From a virus: a stretch of DNA of 29,895 bases. The stretch spans positions 1-29,895 of IMG/VR virus record IMGVR_UViG_3300022839_000006. The stretch is one strand, 5' to 3'. Position 1 is the first letter of the stretch, and the number at the start of each line of letters is the position of its first letter. Below are positions 1 through 6,570 of the stretch, piece after piece. Made by a program: the position numbers and the translations under genes. The notes beneath the pieces were generated by a model. It saw only the letters and a list, made by a program, of their open reading frames with translations. It ran no database searches and was not told the DNA's origin.

Positions 1-46
1 ACCCTGTTGCAACTTATTGCCGACGCACCAGTCGTGGGGTGGCAGC

Positions 47-289
47 ATGAACTGGCATGACAGCGGTGGGGCCGCGTTCCCGATCCCTCACTCTAACGAG
101 CCGCACGCCCCTTGTGCAGAGCACGGCATGACGCTGCGCGACTGGTTTGCTGGTAAGGTGCTGGTTGGCGTCATTGATGCCTGCAAGGCCGACACGCGCG
201 AGCCGGGAGAAACCGCCGCCCAGATGTTCGCGCGAAAGTCTTTCGCCGTTGCCGACGCGATGCTTGCCTGCCGCGAGGTGAAGCCATGA
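47..289 (+). CDS. Small phage protein, possibly cut by the left edge
   Basis: About 80 residues from the ATG at 47. The frame stays open to the left edge, so an upstream start (TTG at 17) or a longer truncated gene cannot be excluded. It carries the pattern GMTLRDWFAGKVLVG followed later by FAVADAMLACRE. I recognise this pattern from short accessory proteins common in tailed phages and prophages, whose function is unknown. The stop overlaps the ATG of the next ORF (ATGATGA), suggesting coupling. Base composition is GC-rich, clearly unlike the phage genes from 716 on. No function assigned. Confidence 0.6.
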   Translation: MNWHDSGGAAFPIPHSNEPHAPCAEHGMTLRDWFAGKVLVGVIDACKADTREPGETAAQMFARKSFAVADAMLACREVKP

Positions 290-405
290 TGACCCCCAAG
301 GAATACAACGCCGAAGTTTACACCGCTGTCATAGATGGCGCGCTGTGCATCATGGGCTGCATCGTTGTGTTTGCGCTTGCCATAGCCGCCACGGTGCTGT
401 TGTGA
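286..405 (+). CDS. Very small single-span membrane protein (hypothetical)
   Basis: A 39-residue ORF starting MMTPKEYN. The second half is one hydrophobic segment (ALCIMGCIVVFALAIAATVLL), consistent with a single transmembrane helix ending at the C-terminus. Its start overlaps the stop of the preceding gene. GC-rich codon use matches the flanking small ORFs and not the rest of the window. Function unknown; a holin-like or other small membrane role is possible but nothing shows it. Confidence 0.45.
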   Translation: MMTPKEYNAEVYTAVIDGALCIMGCIVVFALAIAATVLL

Positions 406-427
406 GCGGCCCGCCCGACGTCGAGGT

Positions 428-640
428 GTGGCAGATTACAGAAGCGGGGAGAGCACCACGAGACAGCACAACCACCCGTATGACAGCGCGATCGGATACG
501 CCACCATCGTGCTCCTGTGCGGCCTGTTCTGGTACTTCTTCACGGTCGGCGTGGCTGTGACCTACGACAAGGCACAGTGCAACCTCGCGAATATCGGCGA
601 GACCTGCGTCGTCATGGCGCGACCAGAGCCGCTGTTATAA
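428..640 (+). CDS. Small membrane protein (hypothetical)
   Basis: A 70-residue ORF with a GTG start just after GAGGT. Residues about 26-46 (YATIVLLCGLFWYFFTVGVA) form a clear membrane span; the short C-terminal part has two cysteines. A competing frame over 345-560 gives a low-complexity product rich in Ser, Thr, Arg and Cys and looks like a shadow. Third and last ORF of the GC-rich left end. Function unknown. Confidence 0.45.
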   Translation: MADYRSGESTTRQHNHPYDSAIGYATIVLLCGLFWYFFTVGVAVTYDKAQCNLANIGETCVVMARPEPLL

Positions 641-715
641 GGCGACACGGAGCAGCCCTTTAAAAAGATAGAACAGACCAAACCATAAAAACGGCCATGT
701 TCTAGGGAGTATAAT

Positions 716-1351
716 ATGAACGACGACGACAGTAAAGCATATCGTGAACATCCCAACCTCGTACACTTATTCAATAAGCTGTGGCTTGCAGAGAATCTCA
801 ATTACCATTGCGGACCTGGTGGTGTAGGACCTGAAACGCCAGGATGGTTTGTTTCGAGGCCCATCATGAACTTGCGTGGAATGGGGATAGGTGCAGAGAA
901 AATCTGGATGGACAAGGACGAGTTGTGCAAAGTGCCACCAGGTCACTTCTGGTGCGAATGGTTTGAAGGACCACATTGTTCTGTTTCATATGCTGTGAAT
1001 GGTGGTGTTGTAGTTCAGACATCGTGCTATCAAGGGTTCAATAGCCCGACAGATCTGTCCACGTTCACGTCCTGGAAAAAGATCGAACGTGACAATTTTG
1101 AGATACCGTCGTTTCTGTATAACGACTTGGTAAAGGTTCCTTCGTTCAATGTGGAGTTTATAGGCGACAAAATAATTGAAGTTCACCTTCGTGACAGTCC
1201 TGATCCTCAATATAATTTTTTAATCCCTCTGTGGGAAAAGAACGAAGAAGTTGTTGATATACTACAGAAAAACGGGTATACTTATATCAATGCCCCCGAC
1301 GATGCAGATGGTTTCTTGTTGAAACCAAGGATTGGATTCTTCGTTAAATGA
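716..1351 (+). CDS. Conserved hypothetical T4-like phage protein
   Basis: A 211-residue soluble protein with a good RBS (AGGGAG) before the ATG. It has a Gly/Pro-rich early section (residues about 33-45), then SRPIMNLRGMGIGAEKIWM and PGHFWCEWFEGPHCSVSY. I associate these patterns with conserved hypothetical proteins of marine T4-like phages. The spacing of glycine-rich and acidic/aromatic blocks is faintly like ATP-grasp enzymes, but I cannot point to a complete active site, so no function is assigned. It is the first gene with the composition of the main phage body. Confidence 0.75.
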   Translation: MNDDDSKAYREHPNLVHLFNKLWLAENLNYHCGPGGVGPETPGWFVSRPIMNLRGMGIGAEKIWMDKDELCKVPPGHFWCEWFEGPHCSVSYAVNGGVVVQTSCYQGFNSPTDLSTFTSWKKIERDNFEIPSFLYNDLVKVPSFNVEFIGDKIIEVHLRDSPDPQYNFLIPLWEKNEEVVDILQKNGYTYINAPDDADGFLLKPRIGFFVK

Positions 1352-1462
1352 AGATGTACAGTCGTATCCTGAACATCGACCATCTCGGTGTAAGATGTCC
1401 TTGATCTAGTTTCACGTAACACAGTTCAGTATAAGCTGAGCGACAGGAAGGAAAAACTTTTT
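1352..1462. other. Intergenic leader, no clear feature
   Basis: 111 bases without a convincing ORF. A weak inverted repeat (GTTCAG/CTGAGC with one wobble, about 1424-1441) and a strong RBS (AGGAAGGAA) ahead of the ATG at 1463 are all I see. There is no TATAAATA-type octamer. Confidence 0.4.
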
Positions 1463-1666
1463 ATGGCAATTGTAAAGACGCACATGAAAGAAGCAGATAA
1501 TGTGTCCTTCGAGGCACAGATACACCATACCGACACAATGTTTTCTATAAAATACTTTGTCAACGGCAATCAAGTCAACAGCGAAGATTACCCTGATAAG
1601 ACTGCGAAATTTGTGGAAAGCGCAGCAGCGAGTTGGTTAGCAGCGATTAACGTGTTGAATGGTTGA
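1463..1666 (+). CDS. Small conserved phage protein (hypothetical)
   Basis: 67 residues, strong RBS (AGGAAGGAA) about 10 nt before the ATG. Predicted soluble alpha/beta: alternating strands around QIHHTDTMFSIKYFVNG, then a C-terminal helix (KFVESAAASWLAAINVLNG). No motif identifies a function. The stop overlaps the next ORF start by 8 nt, so the two are likely translated together, in front of the gp33-gp59-gp32 block. Confidence 0.65.
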   Translation: MAIVKTHMKEADNVSFEAQIHHTDTMFSIKYFVNGNQVNSEDYPDKTAKFVESAAASWLAAINVLNG

Positions 1667-1868
1667 AAAATATGGCAACTATGAAGTAGATTTTACAGAA
1701 TTGTTTGTCCGTCTAAAGTTGAGTGAAGGTCATTATGAATATGTCATATTTGCAGACATGTATTCTTCAAGACAAGATGCGAGCCGTGCATGCAGGGCAT
1801 TTCAAATTGGTTTTACAGGCGCACAGGAACATACGTGCAGAAAGTTGCAAAATTTATTATGGACATGA
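1659..1868 (+). CDS. Small hypothetical protein, translationally coupled
   Basis: 69 residues, starting 8 nt inside the end of the previous ORF. Its TGA shares an ATGA with the probable gp33 start at 1865. This chain of overlaps is the main argument that it is real; competing ORFs in this stretch (starts at 1723 and 1790) would overlap it heavily. Mixed charged/aromatic sequence with three cysteines, no recognisable domain. Confidence 0.5.
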   Translation: MVEKYGNYEVDFTELFVRLKLSEGHYEYVIFADMYSSRQDASRACRAFQIGFTGAQEHTCRKLQNLLWT

Positions 1869-2107
1869 CAACCTTAGATACTCAAACACCCGAACGCATT
1901 CACCTCGCGATTGAAAAGCGATTGGCGATTGGAGCGTCCTACATAGACGCTTTGGTGGAATATGCTGAGGAGCACAACCTCGAAATAGAAGCTGTGGCTG
2001 ATATCATCAAGAAGTCACCTACCATCAAGGAAAAGATCAGGGTTGAGGCAAAGAATAGGAGACTACTAAAGAACAATGATACTACTTCAACACACTTCTT
2101 TGAATGA
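1865..2107 (+). CDS. 33: gp33-like late transcription accessory protein
   Basis: 80 residues from the ATG at 1865, chosen because it forms an ATGA overlap with the preceding stop (an in-frame ATG lies at 1859; the frame opens further to 1790). The central block IEKRLAIGASYIDALVEYAEEHNL, continuing to a charged helix near KSPTIKEKIRVEA, matches the conserved core of T4-like gp33. In T4, gp33 bridges RNA polymerase carrying the late sigma factor gp55 to the sliding clamp gp45 for late transcription. Position fits: T4 also has 33 and 59 adjacent and near 32. TATAAATA octamers in this window fit a gp33/gp55 system. The family is short and divergent, hence moderate confidence. Confidence 0.65.
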   Translation: MTTLDTQTPERIHLAIEKRLAIGASYIDALVEYAEEHNLEIEAVADIIKKSPTIKEKIRVEAKNRRLLKNNDTTSTHFFE

Positions 2108-2678
2108 AACAGGCTTCAAAGCATACACAACTTATCTTGCTCTGAAGCGACACTTTACTACTCCATCTTACGACTATCACAAGTACAACGGAAAAGTCAA
2201 TGCATCTTTTGAAAGTTTTGTCCACAGAAAAGACGCCTTTACATTTCAACGGATGGGCAAACAAAAAGATTACGAAGGTTTGATCTTATCAAATGTCATA
2301 CTCAATCCCAAGATCTGGGCAGGTCAATTGTTAGACGAATCAGCACGTGCGGTTCATACAGATTGGGCCAAAAAACAAAGCGCAATCACTCACCACGTAA
2401 AAGAAGGATTGAGCGATCTGGACGACGATCTGCAATCAAACTTCAAAGTGGACAACGGACAATATCCACACATAGTCAATCTTTATCTTCAAAAGCGGAT
2501 CACACTTGAACTACTTACGATAATTACAAAGATGACTAACAGCCAAACATATTGGAACAAGACAGTAACGGACAAAGTTCTGTTTCCTGATATAACACTG
2601 AAGATCGACAAGTATCACCCATTTCTTGTATACTCAAAAGAAAAAGTAACAAAAGTGATAAAAGATCGATTCTTCTAA
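2076..2678 (+). CDS. 59: gp59 loader of the gp41 replicative helicase
   Basis: 200 residues, overlapping the end of the gp33-like gene by 32 nt. The N-terminal pattern GFKAYTTYLALKRHF followed by YDYHKYNGKV and FQRMGKQK resembles T4 gp59 (YKLYLMIKQHM, then YDVIKYN, then FFQKLSEKY). The length is close to T4 gp59 (217). gp59 binds fork DNA and gp32 and loads the hexameric helicase gp41. Both partners are encoded downstream here (2777 and 6571). Like its T4 counterpart it appears all-helical with many basic residues. No frameshift seen. Confidence 0.85.
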   Translation: MILLQHTSLNETGFKAYTTYLALKRHFTTPSYDYHKYNGKVNASFESFVHRKDAFTFQRMGKQKDYEGLILSNVILNPKIWAGQLLDESARAVHTDWAKKQSAITHHVKEGLSDLDDDLQSNFKVDNGQYPHIVNLYLQKRITLELLTIITKMTNSQTYWNKTVTDKVLFPDITLKIDKYHPFLVYSKEKVTKVIKDRFF

Positions 2679-2697
2679 CTAAACTCTCCAAAAACCA

Positions 2698-2705
2698 CAT
2701 AAATA
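2698..2705 (+). promoter_or_regulatory. Probable late promoter octamer (CATAAATA) before gp32
   Basis: Seven of eight bases match the T4 late promoter TATAAATA. It lies in the 98-nt gap between gp59 and gp32, about 70 nt before the gp32 start. Confidence 0.4.
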
Positions 2706-2776
2706 CATTCGTAGCTGCAGAAGGTTACGCAAAACTGTCATATCAAATTCATACATCGCAAAACAAGGAGATATTA

Positions 2777-3700
2777 ATGTCTTTTGCAAATTTAAAGAAG
2801 AACCGTTCAAGCTCACTGGACAAACTTTCGTCACAGCTTGACAAGATGGCCTCAAAAGGCTTCGCAGATCCCCTCAAAGAAAAATACTGGACCCCTACTC
2901 GCGACACTGCAGGTAATGGATTCGCAATCATTCGCTTTCTGCCTGCTGCAGAGGGTGATGACGTTCCTTTCGTTCGTGTGTGGGATCACGCATTTAAGAG
3001 TACAGGTGGATGGTACATCGAGAAGTCTTTGTCCACTATTGGACAAGATGATCCGTTGGGCAAATTCAACGCAAAGCTGTGGAATACAGGGAACGAAGCT
3101 GACAAAGAGCAAGCTCGCAAGCAGAAGCGTCGTCTGAAGTACCATTCAAACATTCTCGTCGTCAAAGATTCAGCTGAACCTGAAAACGAAGGCAAGGTCT
3201 TTCTTTACGCGTACGGTAAAAAGATCTTTGACAAGCTGAACGACATGATGAAGCCACAGTTCGAAGACGAAACGCCAATCAACCCATTCGACTTCTGGGA
3301 AGGTGCTAACTTCAAACTGAAGATTCGTCAATATGAAGGCTATCCAAACTATGATCGTTCAGAGTGGGAAGAAGCGTCTCAACTGTACGATGGTGACGAA
3401 GTCAAGCTTGAAGAGACGTACAAGCAGCTGAATTCTCTTGCAGAATTGATTGCACCTTCACAGTTCAAAACATACGATGATCTGCAGGCACGTCTCCACA
3501 AAGTGCTTGGCGTTTCAGGCAACCTCGGTGAAAGTAGCAATACAACTGCAGAGAATATGGTTGACGAGGACCTCGACATGAGTAAACTCAGCAACGTTTC
3601 AGAAGAACCTGAAAAGAAGAGCTCTACTTCTGACACGTCCCCGTCCGCTGATACAGACGACGACGATTTGGCATTCTTCCGCAATCTCGCCGACAATTAA
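2777..3700 (+). CDS. 32: gp32 single-stranded DNA-binding protein
   Basis: 307 residues (T4 gp32 has 301), RBS AAGGAG before the ATG. It binds ssDNA cooperatively at the fork and in recombination. Visible hallmarks: basic N-terminal segment (SFANLKKNRSSS, self-interaction); core blocks AGNGFAIIRFLP, GGWYIE, SNILVVKD, PENEGKVFLYAYGKKI and FWEGANFKLKI, matching T4 almost word for word; and an acidic, Ser-rich tail ending DTDDDDLAFFRNLADN, the protein-interaction domain. The T4 zinc site is lost: H71 (T4 H64) remains, but the region of C77, C87 and C90 reads SLSTIGQDDPLGKF, and I see no cysteine in the whole protein. A strong hairpin follows the gene. Confidence 0.96.
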   Translation: MSFANLKKNRSSSLDKLSSQLDKMASKGFADPLKEKYWTPTRDTAGNGFAIIRFLPAAEGDDVPFVRVWDHAFKSTGGWYIEKSLSTIGQDDPLGKFNAKLWNTGNEADKEQARKQKRRLKYHSNILVVKDSAEPENEGKVFLYAYGKKIFDKLNDMMKPQFEDETPINPFDFWEGANFKLKIRQYEGYPNYDRSEWEEASQLYDGDEVKLEETYKQLNSLAELIAPSQFKTYDDLQARLHKVLGVSGNLGESSNTTAENMVDEDLDMSKLSNVSEEPEKKSSTSDTSPSADTDDDDLAFFRNLADN

Positions 3701-3707
3701 GATGTAG

Positions 3708-3743
3708 AGGCGAGGCTGCTGTTTCGAAACAGCAGCCTCGCCT
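3708..3743 (+). terminator. Hairpin terminator after gp32
   Basis: Perfect 17-bp inverted repeat (arms 3708-3724 and 3727-3743, AGGCGAGGCTGCTGTTT and its complement); the tip will open to a TCGA or TTCGAA loop. It sits 7 nt after the gp32 stop. The T-tract is weak (attatcattt), so it may act as a terminator, an mRNA 3' stabiliser, or both. Confidence 0.8.
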
Positions 3744-3767
3744 ATTATCATTTAGAAAAATCACATT

Positions 3768-4046
3768 ATGACAAAAAAGACAGACTCAGATGTTGAGTTT
3801 GACTTCGGATTTTCGTTCGTTGACGAGAATGTTGAAGCCAAACTCAAAGAACATTCATCACACAAAGAAGAGATGGAAGAATTGCAATCACGTGTAGATC
3901 TTCTATATGATACCATCACTCCGTTTCTTGACAACTTATGCAGAAACCCAAGCAGGTCTACTATTCTTTGGCCTGATAGAGTGGAAAAGATTACTGAATT
4001 TAAGACACGTTTGAAAATGATCACAGAAGGGAAACATAAAAAATGA
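3768..4046 (+). CDS. Small conserved protein between gp32 and uvsX
   Basis: 92 residues. The acidic/aromatic start (SDVEFDFGFSFVDE) is followed by a helical, probably coiled-coil part (AKLKEHSSHKEEMEELQSRV) and the block ILWPDRVEKITEFKTRL. I recall this last block from a small conserved gene at the same place in cyanophage-type T4-like genomes. Function unknown; its place between gp32 and uvsX suggests replication or recombination. Its stop overlaps the uvsX start (ATGA at 4043-4046). Confidence 0.75.
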   Translation: MTKKTDSDVEFDFGFSFVDENVEAKLKEHSSHKEEMEELQSRVDLLYDTITPFLDNLCRNPSRSTILWPDRVEKITEFKTRLKMITEGKHKK

Positions 4047-4951
4047 GTACACTACTTGAAAAGATGCTAAGCACGGGGAGTACCAAATCTTCTGCTGTTC
4101 TATCCTCATCGCCCTTTTTCAATGCAAAGGAAGCAATTCCTACCGACCTCCCAATTCTCAACATTGCATTTAGTGGATCTATTGATGGTGGGCTTCTACC
4201 AGGATTGACTGTTGTTGCAGGTGTATCAAAGAGCTTCAAAACTCTACTGAGCCTCTACTGCATGAAGGCATATTTGGACAAGTACCCTGAGGGCATTGCG
4301 CTACTATATGATTCTGAGTTTGGTATTACACCAGAGTACATTGAGAGCATCGACATCGACATCGATCGCGTTGTTCACATTCCCGTTAAGGATGTGGAGG
4401 AGCTCAAGTTCGATATGGTTCAAAAGTTAGATGCGATTGGCAAAAAAGACAAAGTGTTTATCATGATTGACTCGGTCGGCAACCTTGCATCTAAGAAAGA
4501 GCTAGAAGATGCACAAAACGAAAAGTCTGTCGCGGACATGTCACGTGCCAAGAGCTTGAAGTCGTTGTTTCGTATCATCACGCCATACCTGACAACTAAA
4601 GGAATTCCGTGCCTTGCAGTGAATCACGTATATTCAGAAATCGGCCTATATCCGAAGGCTATTGTTAGTGGTGGGTGTGTAACTGCAGGTACTAATATTC
4701 AGACCCCAACTGGTCTCAAGTCAATCGAGGATTTCAATGTTGGAGAAAGAGTCATTACGCAGTACGGAGACATGGAAGTATCGCATGTCTGGAATCCTGA
4801 TACACTTGATGATGGCAACCCTGAATGTTTTGAAATTGAATTTGAGGATGGTTACATTGTCACGTGTTCTGATGAACATAGGTTCATTGTTGATGGAGAA
4901 TGGGTCGCAGCTAAAGACCTTAAACTTGGTGCCGAATGTCAAGTCGTTTAA
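4043..4951 (+). CDS. uvsX: UvsX recombinase, N-terminal half fused to N-intein
   Basis: 302 residues: UvsX residues 1-211, then a 91-residue N-terminal split intein. UvsX is the RecA-like strand-exchange protein of T4-like phages. The Walker A is the UvsX form AGVSKSFKT (residues 59-67; T4 has GPSKSFKS). YDSEFGITPEYI and the Walker B strand KVFIMIDSVGNLASKKE (about 137-153) match T4 closely. The extein stops at IVSGG, where T4 UvsX continues MGGGTGPMYSA (L2 DNA-binding loop region). From Cys212 the sequence is intein: C1, then a beta-rich segment and the block B motif CSDEHRF. A stop follows, so the product is only functional after trans-splicing with the half at 5927. Confidence 0.93.
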   Translation: MSTLLEKMLSTGSTKSSAVLSSSPFFNAKEAIPTDLPILNIAFSGSIDGGLLPGLTVVAGVSKSFKTLLSLYCMKAYLDKYPEGIALLYDSEFGITPEYIESIDIDIDRVVHIPVKDVEELKFDMVQKLDAIGKKDKVFIMIDSVGNLASKKELEDAQNEKSVADMSRAKSLKSLFRIITPYLTTKGIPCLAVNHVYSEIGLYPKAIVSGGCVTAGTNIQTPTGLKSIEDFNVGERVITQYGDMEVSHVWNPDTLDDGNPECFEIEFEDGYIVTCSDEHRFIVDGEWVAAKDLKLGAECQVV

Positions 4952-4970
4952 AATAATGTTATGAGCAGAG

Positions 4971-5026
4971 TAAGAGAGTCCTTAGTTATTATAAATGATG
5001 ATGACAACAATCAAAGGACTCTCTTA
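4971..5026 (+). promoter_or_regulatory. RNA hairpin masking the endonuclease RBS and start
   Basis: A 13-bp perfect inverted repeat: 4971-4983 (TAAGAGAGTCCTT) pairs with 5014-5026 (AAGGACTCTCTTA), with a 30-nt loop. The 3' arm contains the Shine-Dalgarno (AAGGA, 5014-5018) and the A of the AUG at 5026. Read-through mRNA from uvsX would therefore hide the ribosome site. The loop holds TATAAATG (4990-4997), a near-match to the T4 late promoter. Confidence 0.75.
4990..4997 (+). promoter_or_regulatory. Possible late promoter inside the hairpin loop (TATAAATG)
   Basis: Seven of eight bases match TATAAATA. Transcripts starting a few bases downstream (around 5003) would keep the endonuclease RBS and ATG but lose the 5' arm of the masking hairpin. 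Confidence 0.45.
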
Positions 5027-5895
5027 TGAACATCATTTACAAGATCACATTTCAACACCGTCTGGCTCAGAACATTCAGCCTTATTATTACATAGGATCA
5101 AAAACTAATTGTACTGTAGTCGAAGGTGTTATATTAAACTCTAAAGGTAAACCATATTACGGCAGTTCAACATGGAAAAACTATTATGATATAGTAGAAT
5201 CTGACACTTGCACAGTAGAAATATTACAAGAAGGATTCACGGACCACAAAGAATTGTTAACGGCTGAATGTGCTGTACAGGAAGAGTTAGAGGTAGTAGT
5301 ATCACCAGAATATTTTAATAGATCATTAGCATCAGTCAGCAATTTCAATAACCCTCTATATGCTTCATATAAGCATGCAACGACTGGCAAAATGGTTAGA
5401 TTAGAAAGGACTCACGAAAAGGTTCTTGACGGAACTTATGTGGGTGTATCTAAAGGTGTAAAGTTTACTGAAGAACAACGTAATAGTCGTGGCAGATCAG
5501 GCAAAGAAAACAAGTTTTACGGAAAAACCCACACTGATGAAACCAAAGCTAAAATATCTGCTGCTAATACCGGAAAGGTACGTACTGAAGAGTTTAAGCA
5601 AGCTGTTTCGGACCGTTGTAAGGGTGTACCAAAATCTCCTGAACATCGAGCAAAGATTGGACGCCCTGGTTTGATTATGCTTAAAAATATCAATACTTTA
5701 CAAACAATTAGAATATCAATAGATGATGCTCTATTACTAGATAATACTACGTGGCTTAACCCACAAAAGGTTAATACAAAAGTTAAAAAGCCTTGTAAAT
5801 ATTGTGGTCGTCTGTTCACAAAAGGAAATATGAACAGATGGCATGGTGAAAAATGCAAAAGTAAGAGTTTACATCCAGATGATAGTTTATTATAA
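5026..5895 (+). CDS. GIY-YIG homing endonuclease with NUMOD3 repeats
   Basis: 289 residues. The N-terminal GIY-YIG domain shows IIYKITF then YYYIGSKTN, with a candidate catalytic Glu in ELLTAECAVQEE and the usual later Asn (EYFNRS). NUMOD3-type DNA-binding modules lie at about 162-212 (KENKFYGKTHTDETKAKIS; GKVRTEEFKQAVSD; GVPKSPEHRAKIG). A C-terminal zinc-finger-like CKYCGRLF...NRWHGEKC is seen in other phage nucleases. It probably cleaves intein-less uvsX alleles and drives spread of the split intein. It lies free-standing between the halves; the surrounding DNA is more A+T-rich than uvsX. Translation is probably gated by the hairpin at 4971-5026. Confidence 0.88.
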   Translation: MNIIYKITFQHRLAQNIQPYYYIGSKTNCTVVEGVILNSKGKPYYGSSTWKNYYDIVESDTCTVEILQEGFTDHKELLTAECAVQEELEVVVSPEYFNRSLASVSNFNNPLYASYKHATTGKMVRLERTHEKVLDGTYVGVSKGVKFTEEQRNSRGRSGKENKFYGKTHTDETKAKISAANTGKVRTEEFKQAVSDRCKGVPKSPEHRAKIGRPGLIMLKNINTLQTIRISIDDALLLDNTTWLNPQKVNTKVKKPCKYCGRLFTKGNMNRWHGEKCKSKSLHPDDSLL

Positions 5896-5926
5896 TTGAC
5901 CAATCCAACACACAAAAGGAAACAAT

Positions 5927-6499
5927 ATGAAAATACGCTCTATTAGATCAGTAGGTAAGTTACCTGTATATGATCTATCAGTAAACAGTGACAATTATGA
6001 TGAGCAGCAATATGTGCTGGAAAATGGTGTAGTTACTCACAATACGGGAATCATGTATTCAGCAAATACTGTGTTCATCATCAGCAAGTCACAAGAGAAA
6101 GACGGAACTGAGCTTGCAGGATGGAAGTTCACAATCAACATCGAGAAGTCACGGTACGTCAAAGAGAAATCTAAACTACCATTCACTGTAATGTATGAGG
6201 ATGGTATACAAAAGTGGACTGCAATCTTCGACATTGCGATGGAATCTGGCTTCATCACGAAACCGAAGGTTGGTTGGTACAATCTTGTTGATCCTGAGAC
6301 AGGCGAAGTAGACGAGAAGAACTATCGTCAGGCAGATGTGGTTACTAACAATGCTTTTTTTGAAAAACTTGTTAAAAACGTGGATTTCAAAGAGTTTGTA
6401 GAGCGCAAGTTCAAACTGTCTGCAACTCAAAAGAAGTCGGACGACAGCCACGGAGAAGATGATGCAGATGTGGAAATGGACATGGACACATACGAATAA
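5927..6499 (+). CDS. uvsX: UvsX recombinase, C-intein plus C-terminal half
   Basis: 190 residues, RBS AAAGGAAA 7 nt before the ATG. Residues 1-39 are the C-intein ending VVTHN; residues 40-190 are the UvsX C-half starting TGIMYSANTVFIISKS. It continues DGTELAGWKFTINIEKSRYVKEKSKLPF, matching T4 UvsX (TGPMYSADTVFIIGKR ... NVEKSRTVKEKSKF). The acidic tail (DDSHGEDDADVEMDMDTYE) is typical of UvsX. It needs the N-half at 4043 for any recombinase activity; the +1 Thr at 6044 is the splice acceptor. A hairpin terminator follows. Confidence 0.93.
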   Translation: MKIRSIRSVGKLPVYDLSVNSDNYDEQQYVLENGVVTHNTGIMYSANTVFIISKSQEKDGTELAGWKFTINIEKSRYVKEKSKLPFTVMYEDGIQKWTAIFDIAMESGFITKPKVGWYNLVDPETGEVDEKNYRQADVVTNNAFFEKLVKNVDFKEFVERKFKLSATQKKSDDSHGEDDADVEMDMDTYE

Positions 6500-6516
6500 A
6501 CAGTGTACAATTGAAT

Positions 6517-6543
6517 GATGGGCAGAGTGATACTCTGCCCATC
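6517..6543 (+). terminator. Hairpin after the uvsX C-half
   Basis: Perfect 12-bp stem GATGGGCAGAGT / ACTCTGCCCATC with a 3-nt loop, 18 nt after the uvsX stop and before the gp41 start at 6571. No long T-run, so it is a terminator or mRNA end stabiliser. Confidence 0.7.
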
Positions 6544-6570
6544 CCATTTCCATTATAACAAGAGGTCCTG

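Larger units (their letters stand above)
1..655. other. GC-rich segment with a composition break near 650
   Basis: The line at 61-120 counts 41 of 60 G+C, against 26 of 60 at 721-780. The change happens between the stop of the ORF ending at 640 and the RBS of the gene at 716. The genes to the left are small accessory-type ORFs with GC-ending codons; those to the right are T4-like with AT-leaning codons. This could be an imported segment, a modular boundary or a chimeric assembly join. Confidence 0.7.
4676..6043 (+). mobile_element. Split intein in UvsX with embedded homing endonuclease gene
   Basis: The N-intein (4676-4948, 91 aa) begins with nucleophile Cys1; block B reads CSDEH. The C-intein (5927-6043, 39 aa) has block F-like LPVYDLSVNSDNYDEQQYVLENGVV and ends THN, i.e. 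penultimate His and terminal Asn. The +1 extein residue is Thr in TGIMYSA. All splicing residues are present, so trans-splicing should rebuild a UvsX of 211+151 = 362 residues. The endonuclease gene (5026-5895) has its own start and stop and is not fused to either half. This is the fractured-gene architecture reported from marine metagenomes. Confidence 0.9.

Noticed and set aside
345-560. 71-aa ORF overlapping the small membrane-protein genes
   Set aside because: Low-complexity Ser/Thr/Arg/Cys-rich product without domain; the frames giving membrane spans fit better.
1352-1462. Possible tRNA or small RNA in the gap
   Set aside because: No cloverleaf, no TTC-arm-like sequence, and only a weak 6-bp inverted repeat.
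1790-1864. Long N-terminal extension of the gp33-like ORF
   Set aside because: It would overlap the upstream coupled ORF for 79 nt; the ATGA at 1865 is the more natural start and the extension has no homology-like pattern.
4952-5026. Group I intron between the uvsX halves
   Set aside because: Each half has its own start or stop and intein motifs at its edge; there is no room for an intron core, and joining is explained at protein level.
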